From positions 1-64,000 of the forward strand of contig JAJYGH010000065.1 of NCBI GenBank assembly GCA_021785175.1: DNA of 64,000 nucleotides, read 5' to 3'. Every line of letters begins with the position of its first letter. Position 1 is the stretch's first letter. Source of the DNA: Chloroflexota bacterium (GTDB taxonomy: Bacteria > Chloroflexota > Limnocylindria > Limnocylindrales > CSP1-4). The position numbers and the translations under genes were made by a program. Positions 37,161 to 43,769 of this stretch are shown one piece after another. The notes below the pieces were generated by a model. That model was not told where the DNA came from, made no database searches, and saw only the letters and a program-made list of their open reading frames with translations.

Positions 37161-37235
37161 TGGTAGCGGAGGGCGGATTCGAACCACCGACCAAGGGCTT
37201 ATGAGTCCCCTGCTCTACCACTGAGCTACTCCGCC
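37161..37235 (-). tRNA. tRNA-Met (CAT)
   Basis: A full 75-nt cloverleaf including encoded CCA: acceptor GGCGGAG/CTCCGCT with a G1-U72 wobble, D arm GCTC..GAGC, anticodon loop CTCATAA, and T arm GGTGG TTCGAAT CCGCC. CAT means elongator Met; a lysidine-modified Ile isoacceptor is less likely given the Met-like acceptor. Pair 31-39 is A-G, so the anticodon stem has a mismatch. The 5' half overlaps the left end of an integrated element, and the sequence upstream belongs to that element. Confidence 0.93.
37196..37235 (+). repeat. Left attachment-site repeat
   Basis: The 40-bp copy inside the intact tRNA-Met gene. It differs from the right copy only at 37201, the anticodon's third base. Recombination most likely occurred within the 34 identical bases at 37202-37235. 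Confidence 0.85.
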
Positions 37236-37248
37236 GCCGATTCACGCT

Positions 37249-37307
37249 CAGTTACAGCCCATAACTGGCGCAGAGCTTGACCGCAGTCGATTTCGAGCCT
37301 ATAACTG
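37249..37307. repeat. Repeats at the integrase control region
   Basis: CAGTTA (37249) and TAACTG (37262) form an inverted repeat with a 7-nt spacer. An 11-bp direct repeat, GCC(C/T)ATAACTG, occurs at 37257 and 37297, exactly 40 bp apart. Candidates are recombinase arm-type sites or operators, because the second copy overlaps the integrase -10. Confidence 0.6.
37277..37305 (+). promoter_or_regulatory. Integrase promoter
   Basis: TTGACC, 17 bp, TATAAC, 35 bp ahead of the integrase ATG. The -10 lies inside the second GCCTATAACTG repeat, so binding there could autoregulate the gene. Confidence 0.6.
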
Positions 37308-37340
37308 TCGCCGTGCTTCCACGCACGGCGGCCGATACTC

Positions 37341-38300
37341 ATGGCTTCTAGCGCCCGCGGTCGGGCTCGCGACGATTCTATAGCCGAACCCGACGTCCTC
37401 GCCAACCTCGCCTCGTTCACGCGCCACCTGCGCGCCGAGAACAAGGCGCCCTCGACGATCGTCACCTACGCCAAGGCGGTCGAGCAGTTCGAGACGTTCC
37501 TGGCCGAACCGCGCCGCCACCGCCCGCGCCGGGTGGCCGACGTCCGGCGCGAGGACGTCGAGGCGTTCCTCGTCGAACGTTCCGACGCCGGGATGCGTCC
37601 CGCGACGCTCTCGCAGCGCTTCCGCTCCCTCCAGCAGTTCTTCAAGTGGCTGGCCGCCGAGGGCGAGATTGCGGCGAGCCCGATGGCGACGATGCGTCCG
37701 CCTCTCGTGCCCGAGACTCCCCCGCCCGTCCTGCGCGAGGACGACCTGCGAAAGCTGCTCGACGCGTGCGCCGGGACCGGCTTCGAGGACCGCCGCGACA
37801 ACGCGATGATCCGGCTCTTCCTCGACACCGGGATGCGCCGCGGCGAGCTCGCCGGGCTGAAAATGGAGGACGTCGACCTCGACCAGGAGACGGCCGTCGT
37901 CCTCGGCAAGGGCCGCCGGCCGCGCGCGTGCCCTTTCGGCCACAAGACCGGCCAGGCGATCGATCGGTACCTGCGCGCGCGATCGAAGCGGCCCGACGCG
38001 TCGGAGCCCTGGCTGTGGCTCGGCAAGCGCGGCCGGCTGACCGAGACCGGGGTGGAACAGGCGATCAAGCGCCGCGGCCGCGAGGCCGGCCTGCCCGACA
38101 TCCACCCGCACCAGTTCCGGCACACCTACGCCCATCAGTGGCTCGCCGCTGGTGGCACGGAGGACGATCTCATGCGCCTCGCCGGCTGGAAGAGCCGCCA
38201 GATGCTCGCCCGCTACGGCGCGTCGGCGGCCGACGAGCGGGCCCGCGAGGCATACAAGCGCCTCAGCCCGGGCGACCGGCTGCAGGTTCGGGCGCGCTGA
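37341..38300 (+). CDS. Tyrosine recombinase (integrase)
   Basis: A 319-residue site-specific recombinase. A SAM-like core-binding domain (residues 20-110, [19 protein letters not shown]) is followed by the catalytic domain with Arg in [12 protein letters not shown], Lys in [10 protein letters not shown]-x-x-R in [13 protein letters not shown], Trp in place of the second His (GWKSRQML) and nucleophile in ARYGAS. This W-type variant is common in mobile-element integrases and differs from the xerC gene at 13448. Adjacency to the tRNA and the flanking repeats indicate that it catalyses this island's integration. No separate excisionase of the usual kind sits beside it. Confidence 0.92.
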   Translation: MASSARGRARDDSIAEPDVLANLASFTRHLRAENKAPSTIVTYAKAVEQFETFLAEPRRHRPRRVADVRREDVEAFLVERSDAGMRPATLSQRFRSLQQFFKWLAAEGEIAASPMATMRPPLVPETPPPVLREDDLRKLLDACAGTGFEDRRDNAMIRLFLDTGMRRGELAGLKMEDVDLDQETAVVLGKGRRPRACPFGHKTGQAIDRYLRARSKRPDASEPWLWLGKRGRLTETGVEQAIKRRGREAGLPDIHPHQFRHTYAHQWLAAGGTEDDLMRLAGWKSRQMLARYGASAADERAREAYKRLSPGDRLQVRAR

Positions 38301-38315
38301 TTCGGAGTCCGGGCG

Positions 38316-38335
38316 CTGTCACACTACCTGTCACA
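38316..38335 (+). repeat. Short direct repeat after integrase
   Basis: CTGTCACA occurs at 38316-38323 and 38328-38335, a 12-bp period. It lies in the 200-bp gap before the AbiEi-like gene, where no gene is seen. It could be an operator for the downstream promoter. Confidence 0.4.
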
Positions 38336-38446
38336 GCCTCGCGATAGCTTTGACCCGCGCGATCTACGCTCGTGGACGACCCCGCTGGCGTCGAACGCTT
38401 CACCTGACCATCGAGACAGGGAAGCGTGGGCGTTCAGTGTCGCGCA

Positions 38447-38475
38447 TTGACGCAGAACGTACACTCCGGTACGGT
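38447..38475 (+). promoter_or_regulatory. Promoter of AbiEi-like gene
   Basis: TTGACG, 17 bp, TACGGT, with 26 nt to the ATG at 38502. No strong Shine-Dalgarno is visible in the leader. Confidence 0.5.
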
Positions 38476-38501
38476 AACGTCACACAGACGACACCAATTC
38501 G

Positions 38502-39248
38502 ATGAGCTGCCCAGACCTGACTGACTGGTACCTCCGCAATCGCGTCGCCGTCGTCGACGTTCGCTCGTCGACATTCCAGCGTGCGCGCAGCCAGGTCATG
38601 CCCACCGGGTACGACGCCAACGTCTGCCTGCGGCGCCTCGTCAAGGCGGGCCGCATCCGACGGATCCGCGCTGGCCTGTACGTGGTCCGCGATCCTGCCC
38701 GCGAGACACCGGCGATCGCCATCGCCAGCGGCATCTTCGTCGAAGCCCCCCACTACGTCACGACGGATGCTGCCCTTGCTCACCATGGTCTGATCGACCA
38801 GCCGATCACGACGATCACGGTGGTCCTGCCGCGCATTCGCCGCTCGTTCGCCATCGACCCGACCACGACGCTGCGGCCGGTGACGCTCGACGAGAACCGC
38901 GTCCGCGAGGCCGACGCGTATCAAACAACGGTCGATGGCTTCGGCATCCGCGTCGCGTCGCGCGAGCAGGCCGTCGTCGACGCGCTCGCCGAGCCAAAGT
39001 GGATGGTCTACGGCGATCTCCTCCCTGAGGTCCTCGCCGCCTTCTCTGACGACGAGATCAAGCGGACGGCCACCGGGACCCTGGCTCGGACGACCGCGGC
39101 GGCTCAGCGGCTCGGCTACCTCCTCGAGGAGGCGCAACGGCCACTGCCGTCGGGACTCGCCAACCTTCGGCCAGTCCGGGCGGTCCGACTCCGCCCGCAG
39201 AACCGCTCCCGAGGTCGCTACTCGACGCGCTGGCGCATGTATGGCTGA
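38502..39248 (+). CDS. AbiEi-like antitoxin without partner
   Basis: A 248-residue protein of the AbiEi antitoxin group (type IV toxin-antitoxin and abortive-infection systems). An N-terminal winged helix (NVCLRRLVKAGRIRRIRAGL) leads to the C-terminal AbiEi domain with YVTTDAALAHHGLI, SREQAVVDALAEPK and a basic tail. In known systems AbiEi represses its operon and counters the nucleotidyltransferase toxin AbiEii. No AbiEii-like gene follows; the next gene is an HTH protein 94 bp on. It may be a solitary transcriptional regulator of the island or an anti-toxin guarding against external AbiE systems. Confidence 0.75.
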   Translation: MSCPDLTDWYLRNRVAVVDVRSSTFQRARSQVMPTGYDANVCLRRLVKAGRIRRIRAGLYVVRDPARETPAIAIASGIFVEAPHYVTTDAALAHHGLIDQPITTITVVLPRIRRSFAIDPTTTLRPVTLDENRVREADAYQTTVDGFGIRVASREQAVVDALAEPKWMVYGDLLPEVLAAFSDDEIKRTATGTLARTTAAAQRLGYLLEEAQRPLPSGLANLRPVRAVRLRPQNRSRGRYSTRWRMYG

Positions 39249-39303
39249 CACGCCAGGAAGTTGGAACCTGGGCTCGGGTGAACCCGACGTGCCATCTGAT
39301 GGC

Positions 39304-39332
39304 TTGACACTTTTGACACTTCGCGATAGGGT
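39304..39332 (+). promoter_or_regulatory. Promoter of HTH/PIN operon
   Basis: TTGACA, 17 bp, TAGGGT, followed by 9 nt to the ATG at 39342, so the transcript should be leaderless. The -35 is part of a perfect tandem TTGACACTT pair (39304-39312, 39313-39321), a likely binding site for the encoded HTH protein. Confidence 0.7.
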
Positions 39333-39341
39333 GCCCGAACC

Positions 39342-39716
39342 ATGACGCTCGCGAACCGCACCCGAACCGTTGACGAGGAACTCCGGACTGCGCTTGACGA
39401 TGTCCGAGCCATCGATCCCGCGCTCGGGAATCGCGTGGCCACGCTCATCGAGGAGCGCGAAAGGTCGCGCGACACGGAGTATCTGACGAGCACCGAGGCT
39501 GCGGAGGCGCTTGGGGTAAGCCGCAACACCGTGAAGAAGTGGGCCCGCCTCGGCTACCTGCACGACGCGTATCGCACCGACGGGGGCCATGTTCGGATCC
39601 CGCGTCACGAGGTTGACCGTGTGGCCAGGCTGGAGCGTCTCATGGCCGAGACGCCTGAGCCGATAGGACCAGCGCCCGAGGCTGACGAGACCGCGGCCTT
39701 GCCTTGGCGGTCGTAG
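39342..39716 (+). CDS. Excisionase-type HTH protein, probable antitoxin
   Basis: A 124-residue DNA-binding protein. A helical N-terminus of about 45 residues precedes a MerR/BldC/excisionase-like winged HTH (LTSTEAAEALGVSRNTVKKWARLGYL, broken here as EAAEALGVSRNTVKKW) with the wing TDGGHVRIPRHEVDR. The acidic C-terminal tail could occupy the toxin. The stop overlaps the PIN gene by 13 nt. Pairing with a PIN nuclease makes an antitoxin/autorepressor the best reading. It could instead be a directionality factor for the integrase, and both functions are possible. Confidence 0.75.
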   Translation: MTLANRTRTVDEELRTALDDVRAIDPALGNRVATLIEERERSRDTEYLTSTEAAEALGVSRNTVKKWARLGYLHDAYRTDGGHVRIPRHEVDRVARLERLMAETPEPIGPAPEADETAALPWRS

Positions 39717-40207
39717 TTCGACCGCGCGCGGTACTCGACACCAGCGCACTCTGGGGGCGTGGCCCTCGGAGTGAGTTGATCCGCGCTCTCGATGCCGGGC
39801 GCTTCGAAGGGCTCTGGTCGGAATGGATCCTCGGCGAGCTCTACTACGGCCTCGCTTGGGACTGGGCCGCGAACAAGGGTACGGATGACACGCAGCGGCG
39901 GGCGATGTCGGCGTCGGCGCACGCAATGCTGCGGCTGCTGATCCCTCGGCTGGAAATCGTCACTCTCCGCCGCGGTGCGATCGATCCGTGGCCGTCTCTC
40001 CGCGATCAGGACGATGAGCCGGTGTGGGCGACGGCTGTCCTGGGTCGTGCCACGCATGTCGTGTCGATGAACACGCACGACTTCCCTCCGAATGCGGCTG
40101 CTCAGGGTGAACCGCCCCGACACGTGTGGGAAGGGATCGAGTACCTCGAACCGCAGGCGTTCCTGGCGATGATCTGGGCGGATGATCCGACCGACGACGA
40201 GGAGTAG
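39704..40207 (+). CDS. PIN-domain toxin (VapC-like)
   Basis: A 167-residue PIN nuclease, probably cleaving RNA. The acidic residues of the fold are visible: VLDTSALWG near residue 10, SEWILGELYYGL near 40, and DQDDEPVWATAVLG near 118; the last, acidic position in STNxxDF form is MNTHDF. The TTG at 39704 is the only reasonable start and overlaps the antitoxin, so translation is probably coupled. An acidic tail ends the protein. Activity is inferred from family. Confidence 0.8.
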   Translation: MAVVVRPRAVLDTSALWGRGPRSELIRALDAGRFEGLWSEWILGELYYGLAWDWAANKGTDDTQRRAMSASAHAMLRLLIPRLEIVTLRRGAIDPWPSLRDQDDEPVWATAVLGRATHVVSMNTHDFPPNAAAQGEPPRHVWEGIEYLEPQAFLAMIWADDPTDDEE

Positions 40208-40244
40208 GGCGGCAACCGGTCCGTCACTGCGTGGCCGCGGTCAG

Positions 40245-40284
40245 CTGTTCCAGAAAGCCCGCGGTTCCGCACGCTGTGGAACAG
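40245..40284. repeat. Inverted repeat between convergent genes
   Basis: CTGTTCCA (40245-40252) and TGGAACAG (40277-40284), an 8-bp perfect arm pair with a 24-nt loop, between the PIN stop and the zinc-ribbon gene's 3' end. It may serve as a weak bidirectional terminator. Confidence 0.45.
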
Positions 40285-40314
40285 CGGTCACCGCCGGAAC
40301 AGCGGTCACCGCCG
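40279..40314. repeat. 18-bp tandem duplication
   Basis: gaacagcggtcaccgccg is repeated perfectly at 40279-40296 and 40297-40314. It runs a few bases into the 3' end of the zinc-ribbon gene. Confidence 0.8.
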
Positions 40315-40571
40315 GATCGCGTGCCCGTCGCAAAGCGTGCGCTGCCAGTAGCGGTCTGTCCGGAGCCGGCCCGGGTTGCCGCAGACCTCGCATATCGTGA
40401 GGGACTCCGAGGCAAGCTCATCGAGCAGGTCCTCGTACGCCCGTTCGTTCGGCTCGAAGTAGATGCGAAGCGAGCCGTCAGGCCGTCGGCCGCGGCTTGT
40501 GCCCACGGGCCCAGGCTCGGGTCGCGACGTTCGATCGCCACAACCGCAGCAGCGACCTTCCTTGCCGTCAT
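40306..40571 (-). pseudogene. Frameshifted small zinc-ribbon-like protein
   Basis: The frame from GTG 40506 encodes 66 residues ending in a recognisable block, SLRIYFEPNERAYEDLL then ICEVCGNPGRLRT and TLCDGHAIRR, with Cys/His spacing of a zinc ribbon. A plausible N-terminus, MTARKVAAAVVAIERRDPSLG, starts at ATG 40571 but lies in another frame. A one-base shift near 40500 would join them. Either the gene is broken, or only the short GTG-started form is made. The function of the family is unknown to me. Confidence 0.5.
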
Positions 40572-40637
40572 CTCACCAATGTTCGCCCAGCTGGCCACCG
40601 CCGCGCCTGGTCCGGACGCGAGCGACACACCCACGCC

Positions 40638-40665
40638 TTGACGTCTCTCGCGGTCCGGTTAGACT
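40638..40665 (+). promoter_or_regulatory. Promoter of Xre/RES operon
   Basis: TTGACG, 16 bp, TAGACT, and 7 nt to the ATG at 40673. There is no room for a Shine-Dalgarno, so the message is probably leaderless. Confidence 0.65.
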
Positions 40666-40672
40666 TTGGTAG

Positions 40673-41299
40673 ATGGCTGCCGTCCGAATATCTACCGTAG
40701 AGCCTCCTCTGGACCGTCCTGCGCTTGTCGATCCGGCGATTCGGCTGTTGCGCCGAGCGCTGGCTCTGGGGCTGCTGGCCGATCAAGAGCGGGTAGATCG
40801 ACTGGATCTTGAGCTTGTTCGGCGGATCGCGCGCGAGGCTTCCACGGCCGGGATCGGACGCGACGCGGCTATCGCACTCCTCCAGGGCGATCCTGGGGCA
40901 AACCGTCTCGCAGGGTTGATCGAGCGACTCGACGACTCCCTCGCCCAGTCTGCGCTCCCCGACCGCGAGGTACCGGAGCTGCTTCGTGTCTTCGGTCGCG
41001 ATGAGCTCGCCGCGCTGGCTGGTACGTCGTCGGTGAGCCTCGGGCGCTACCTGTCTGGCGCCCGCGCCTGGCCGGATGCGCTGGCGGCCAGGATCCATTG
41101 GCTTGCCCTGGTGCTCTCCGACCTTGAGGGGGCGTACAACGCATTCGGTGTACGGCGATGGTTCGACCGTCAACGAGCGCAGCTCGATGGCCGTTCGCCA
41201 CGGCAGGTCCTCGGATCGGAGTGGGATCCCGCCTCCCAAGAGGTCGAGAGAGTTCGGCAGCTCGCCGCTGCCTTGGCTGGAGTCGGCGCTGCGACGTGA
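40673..41299 (+). CDS. Xre/MbcA/ParS-type antitoxin
   Basis: A 208-residue antitoxin. The centre has a helix-turn-helix (ELAALAGTSSVSLGRYLSG near residue 113), and the C-terminus carries the toxin-binding DUF2384-type region, AYNAFGVRRWFDRQRAQLDG then SPRQVLG. The N-terminal 90 residues form an additional helical region, longer than in minimal Xre antitoxins. The stop overlaps the RES toxin start as GTGA. In studied pairs the complex represses its own promoter. Confidence 0.85.
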   Translation: MAAVRISTVEPPLDRPALVDPAIRLLRRALALGLLADQERVDRLDLELVRRIAREASTAGIGRDAAIALLQGDPGANRLAGLIERLDDSLAQSALPDREVPELLRVFGRDELAALAGTSSVSLGRYLSGARAWPDALAARIHWLALVLSDLEGAYNAFGVRRWFDRQRAQLDGRSPRQVLGSEWDPASQEVERVRQLAAALAGVGAAT

Positions 41300-41823
41300 A
41301 AGTCTTTCGGCACGCCGATCCCCGCTTCCCCTTCCTGTGGGAGTCGGCTGCGCAAGATCCCGCTCGTTGGCACGACGTGGGGGAAGGACCCGTGCATTAC
41401 TTCGCCGAGACGCCGGATGGCGCGTGGGCCGAGTTCCTGAGACACGAAGGCATCTCGGACCCCCTGGACCTCCAGGGTATCGCTCGATCCATCTGGTCGA
41501 TCGAGGTGTCCCGTCCTCCTCGGGCACGTGCCCGTCTCGATGACGCCACGCTCACGGGCGGTCTCTCGACGTATGACGAGTGCCGCCGCGAGGCTCGCCG
41601 GATCCGGGGACGAGGCGCCAAGGGTCTGGTCGCTCCATCGGCAGCCCTTGACCCGGCCTCGCCGAGCGGGTTTCGCACGCAGCGTGGACTTCGCGCCGCC
41701 CCGGCGCGCGCGGAACAGGTCTTCGTCCTGTTCGGCCCGCGCCCGGACCTCGTCGGGTGGGCCGCCTGCCACGAGGGGCGACCTCGTGACGACCTCCTAC
41801 CCCGCGTCCGCCACTTGCGGTAG
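41296..41823 (+). CDS. RES-domain toxin
   Basis: A 175-residue RES-family toxin. Characterised relatives are NAD+ phosphorylases or ADP-ribosyltransferases that deplete NAD or modify a host enzyme. The signature residues are Arg in KVFRHADPRFPF, the YFAETPDGAWAEFLRH segment with its Glu near residue 35-50, and Ser in KGLVAPSAALD. Starting at GTG 41296 gives GTGA coupling to the antitoxin. The longer frame upstream overlaps the antitoxin and is rejected. NAD-directed chemistry is inferred. Confidence 0.87.
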   Translation: MKVFRHADPRFPFLWESAAQDPARWHDVGEGPVHYFAETPDGAWAEFLRHEGISDPLDLQGIARSIWSIEVSRPPRARARLDDATLTGGLSTYDECRREARRIRGRGAKGLVAPSAALDPASPSGFRTQRGLRAAPARAEQVFVLFGPRPDLVGWAACHEGRPRDDLLPRVRHLR

Positions 41824-42005
41824 GCAGGCACCGTCCGCACGGGGACGTGCTGCGCCTGGCGGTCCGGAGGATCGCCCGAATGTCGCCGAATCAGGTATGC
41901 GCTCGATCGGAGTTATGCGCTCTTGCCCCCGGCGCCGATAGAGCCCATGAGTCACCCGATTCGTGCGTGACTCCTACTCGGGAAACCGCAGCGGATTGAT
42001 GGGGA

Positions 42006-42045
42006 GGCTTGTGAGTCCCCTGCTCTACCACTGAGCTACTCCGCC
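42006..42045 (+). repeat. Right attachment-site repeat, truncated tRNA-Met
   Basis: Matches tRNA-Met positions 1 to about 41 on the minus strand, with CAC where the intact gene has the CAT anticodon. It has no 3' half. It marks the island's right boundary. Confidence 0.85.
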
Positions 42046-42055
42046 CCGGGTACCA

Positions 42056-42084
42056 AGCTTACCGAGCGTGCGTGAACCGGGCAA
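42056..42084 (-). promoter_or_regulatory. Probable original tRNA-Met promoter
   Basis: Minus strand: TTGCCC, 17 bp, TAAGCT, ending 10 nt before the first base of the truncated tRNA copy. This is the spacing expected for a tRNA promoter. It suggests that the right flank is the native upstream region, now 4.8 kb from the functional gene. Confidence 0.6.
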
Positions 42085-42154
42085 CGGTCACGCTGCCAGC
42101 ACATCGCGATCGAACGGCACGGACGTCTGGCCTCTCGTCGTCCTGGTGCAGCAC

Positions 42155-43678
42155 TCAGGATGGCCGGGCTCCCTTGACCACGCGGAGCTGCGGCGGTCGT
42201 TCGATCAGGCGTGCCGCGTCGAAGAGGGCCAGGAACGCGGGCCTGCGAGCGTTGGCAGCCCGGACTTCCGCGGCATATGCGGCGAAGTCCGCCTCCAGGC
42301 CGAGCCGGGCCATCAGCGCGCGGATCCGACGAAGGAGAGCCACGACCTCAGCGTAGACGCGCTTGTCCGTGACACCGAACAGCGCCGCAACCTCCTGCCG
42401 GTAGACCGCGAGCGCGTCGTCGGGCCGGGCTTCCTCGCTCCGATGCGCCAGAGCGAGCCACGTTCCGCGACGGCAACCGAGCCTGCGCGCCTCGGTCCAC
42501 GCGTCGTCGACGTGGCCCTCCCACAGCAGGATCTCGACGAGCCGCGAGCCATCGGCCGGCTCCTCCCAGCGGTACCGCGCGGACCGTGCCCGAGCCCGGT
42601 CCGTCGCCATCGCCTGGTCGATCGATCGCCGGAGCTCCTCGAGCGCTCGCGGTCGCCAGGACGCCCAGGCCCCGGTGCGGTCCGCGTACCCCTTCAGCAG
42701 CCTGTACCGCTCAGGAGCGGGCCCCTCCGAGTACTCCGCCCAGATGACCGCCATCGCCTCCTGCCCGCGCGATCGGCGCAGGTACTCGTCCGCCAGGAAC
42801 TCGCGAAGACGCACGTCGGTGCGACTCGGGAAGGCACGCACGCCGCGTTCGGCCCAGTCGAGCGCCTCATCGCCACGACCGGCATCGCGGCAGAGCTGCG
42901 CGAGCCTGAGGAAGTCGTACGCAGACGACAGGTCGCGGCTCAGCACCGCGATCTCCATGTCCACATCCCCGAACGCCTGCGCCAGCGACTCCATCATGGA
43001 GGTCACGCTGAACCGGTCATCGTCCTCGTCGGTGACGTCCTCGTCCTCGGGAGCGCGAGCCGGGATCCGTGCCCACTCCGCTTCCGCCAGGCGGCGATAG
43101 GTCGCCAGGCCGGCCTCCCCGAGCACGTCCGCGTATCGCTGGGCCGCGCCTCGAAAGACGTCCCAATCGCCGTCCAGCTCCCAGCGGAACAGCCGCTCGG
43201 CAAGCGCGACCGGGTCAGGACGGGCCGCGCGGCAGGCGTCGAGATGAAGCGTCTGGAACCGATCGAGCAGGTCACCGATCAGCCCGTCCGAGTCGTCCGC
43301 CTCCTCGAGAGCCTGCTCGAGACGGTGGAGCGTGCGTTCCGCGAGGTCGATGGCCATTCCCGCGCGGCCGTCGCGGATCAGCCCTTCGAGCGTGTCCGCC
43401 ACGTCGTCAGCCCCGCCGGCGAACGCGGCCACATCCCGATAGTGGAGGATCCCTCGGATCTGTGTCGCCCGGTCGACCGCCTGCTCGAGGGCCCGTATCC
43501 CTTCCCCGGCCGAAGCTGCCGCGGCCGCACGCAGCCGAACGCGAGCCGCCAGGTCCTCGTCTCGCTCCATCTCGCTGGTGATGAGCTCGATGAGCGCGTC
43601 GCGAGCGAGACCCTCAAGGAACGGTTCGTGGATCCGGGTCTCGGGCGTCGGCCGTTCGTCAGCCCCGCGGGTCGTCAT
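42155..43678 (-). CDS. DUF6880-like helical-repeat protein
   Basis: A 507-residue soluble, all-helical protein with TPR-like stretches. It resembles DUF6880 proteins, which often accompany SWIM zinc-finger proteins; none is adjacent here. Features are LIELITSEMERD near residue 30, a DEDVTDEDDD acidic loop near 225, and ARARYRWEEPADGS-like ARSARYRWEEPADGSRLVEI near 385. No catalytic residues stand out. TACGAT lies 6 nt before the ATG, suggesting a leaderless message. Function unknown. Confidence 0.7.
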   Translation of the reverse strand: MTTRGADERPTPETRIHEPFLEGLARDALIELITSEMERDEDLAARVRLRAAAAASAGEGIRALEQAVDRATQIRGILHYRDVAAFAGGADDVADTLEGLIRDGRAGMAIDLAERTLHRLEQALEEADDSDGLIGDLLDRFQTLHLDACRAARPDPVALAERLFRWELDGDWDVFRGAAQRYADVLGEAGLATYRRLAEAEWARIPARAPEDEDVTDEDDDRFSVTSMMESLAQAFGDVDMEIAVLSRDLSSAYDFLRLAQLCRDAGRGDEALDWAERGVRAFPSRTDVRLREFLADEYLRRSRGQEAMAVIWAEYSEGPAPERYRLLKGYADRTGAWASWRPRALEELRRSIDQAMATDRARARSARYRWEEPADGSRLVEILLWEGHVDDAWTEARRLGCRRGTWLALAHRSEEARPDDALAVYRQEVAALFGVTDKRVYAEVVALLRRIRALMARLGLEADFAAYAAEVRAANARRPAFLALFDAARLIERPPQLRVVKGARPS

Positions 43679-43684
43679 CGCGCC

Positions 43685-43690
43685 ATCGTA
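43685..43690 (-). promoter_or_regulatory. -10-like hexamer before DUF6880 gene
   Basis: Minus-strand TACGAT, identical to the aspS hexamer, 6 nt from the ATG at 43678. Confidence 0.4.
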
Positions 43691-43769
43691 CCGGCCCCGA
43701 GGCTCGCCAAAGCCCGAGGCTCGCCAAGGACGGCCGCATGCCAGGCGCGGGGCCCATCCCGACCATGGC

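Larger units (their letters stand above)
37202..42045. mobile_element. tRNA-Met-integrated mini-island
   Basis: About 4.8 kb bounded by a 40-bp direct repeat (39 identical, 34 in one uninterrupted run) that equals the 5' half of the adjacent tRNA-Met gene. A tyrosine recombinase gene starts about 105 bp inside the left end. Cargo is an AbiEi-like gene, an HTH/PIN pair, a broken zinc-ribbon gene and an Xre/RES pair. There is no replication, conjugation or phage structural gene, so it is a small integrative or satellite-like element, or a decayed one. The native tRNA promoter appears to remain beyond the right end. Confidence 0.85.
41824..42154. other. Gene-free right end of the island
   Basis: No gene is seen. 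The stretch holds a 7-bp inverted repeat, GAGTCAC/GTGACTC (41949-41955, 41967-41973), the right attachment copy (42006-42045) and a minus-strand promoter (42056-42084). The 7-bp arms lie 33 bp from the attachment site and could be a recombinase accessory site. Confidence 0.5.

Noticed and set aside
37161-37235. Initiator tRNA
   Set aside because: It lacks the three consecutive G-C pairs next to the anticodon loop. The G1-U72 and A73 acceptor is of elongator type.
40507-40634. A separate 136-residue gene in the shifted frame of the zinc-ribbon region
   Set aside because: Only its first 25 codons look like coding sequence; the rest is a shadow of the zinc-ribbon frame and of the 18-bp repeats. 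Treated as a frameshift remnant instead.
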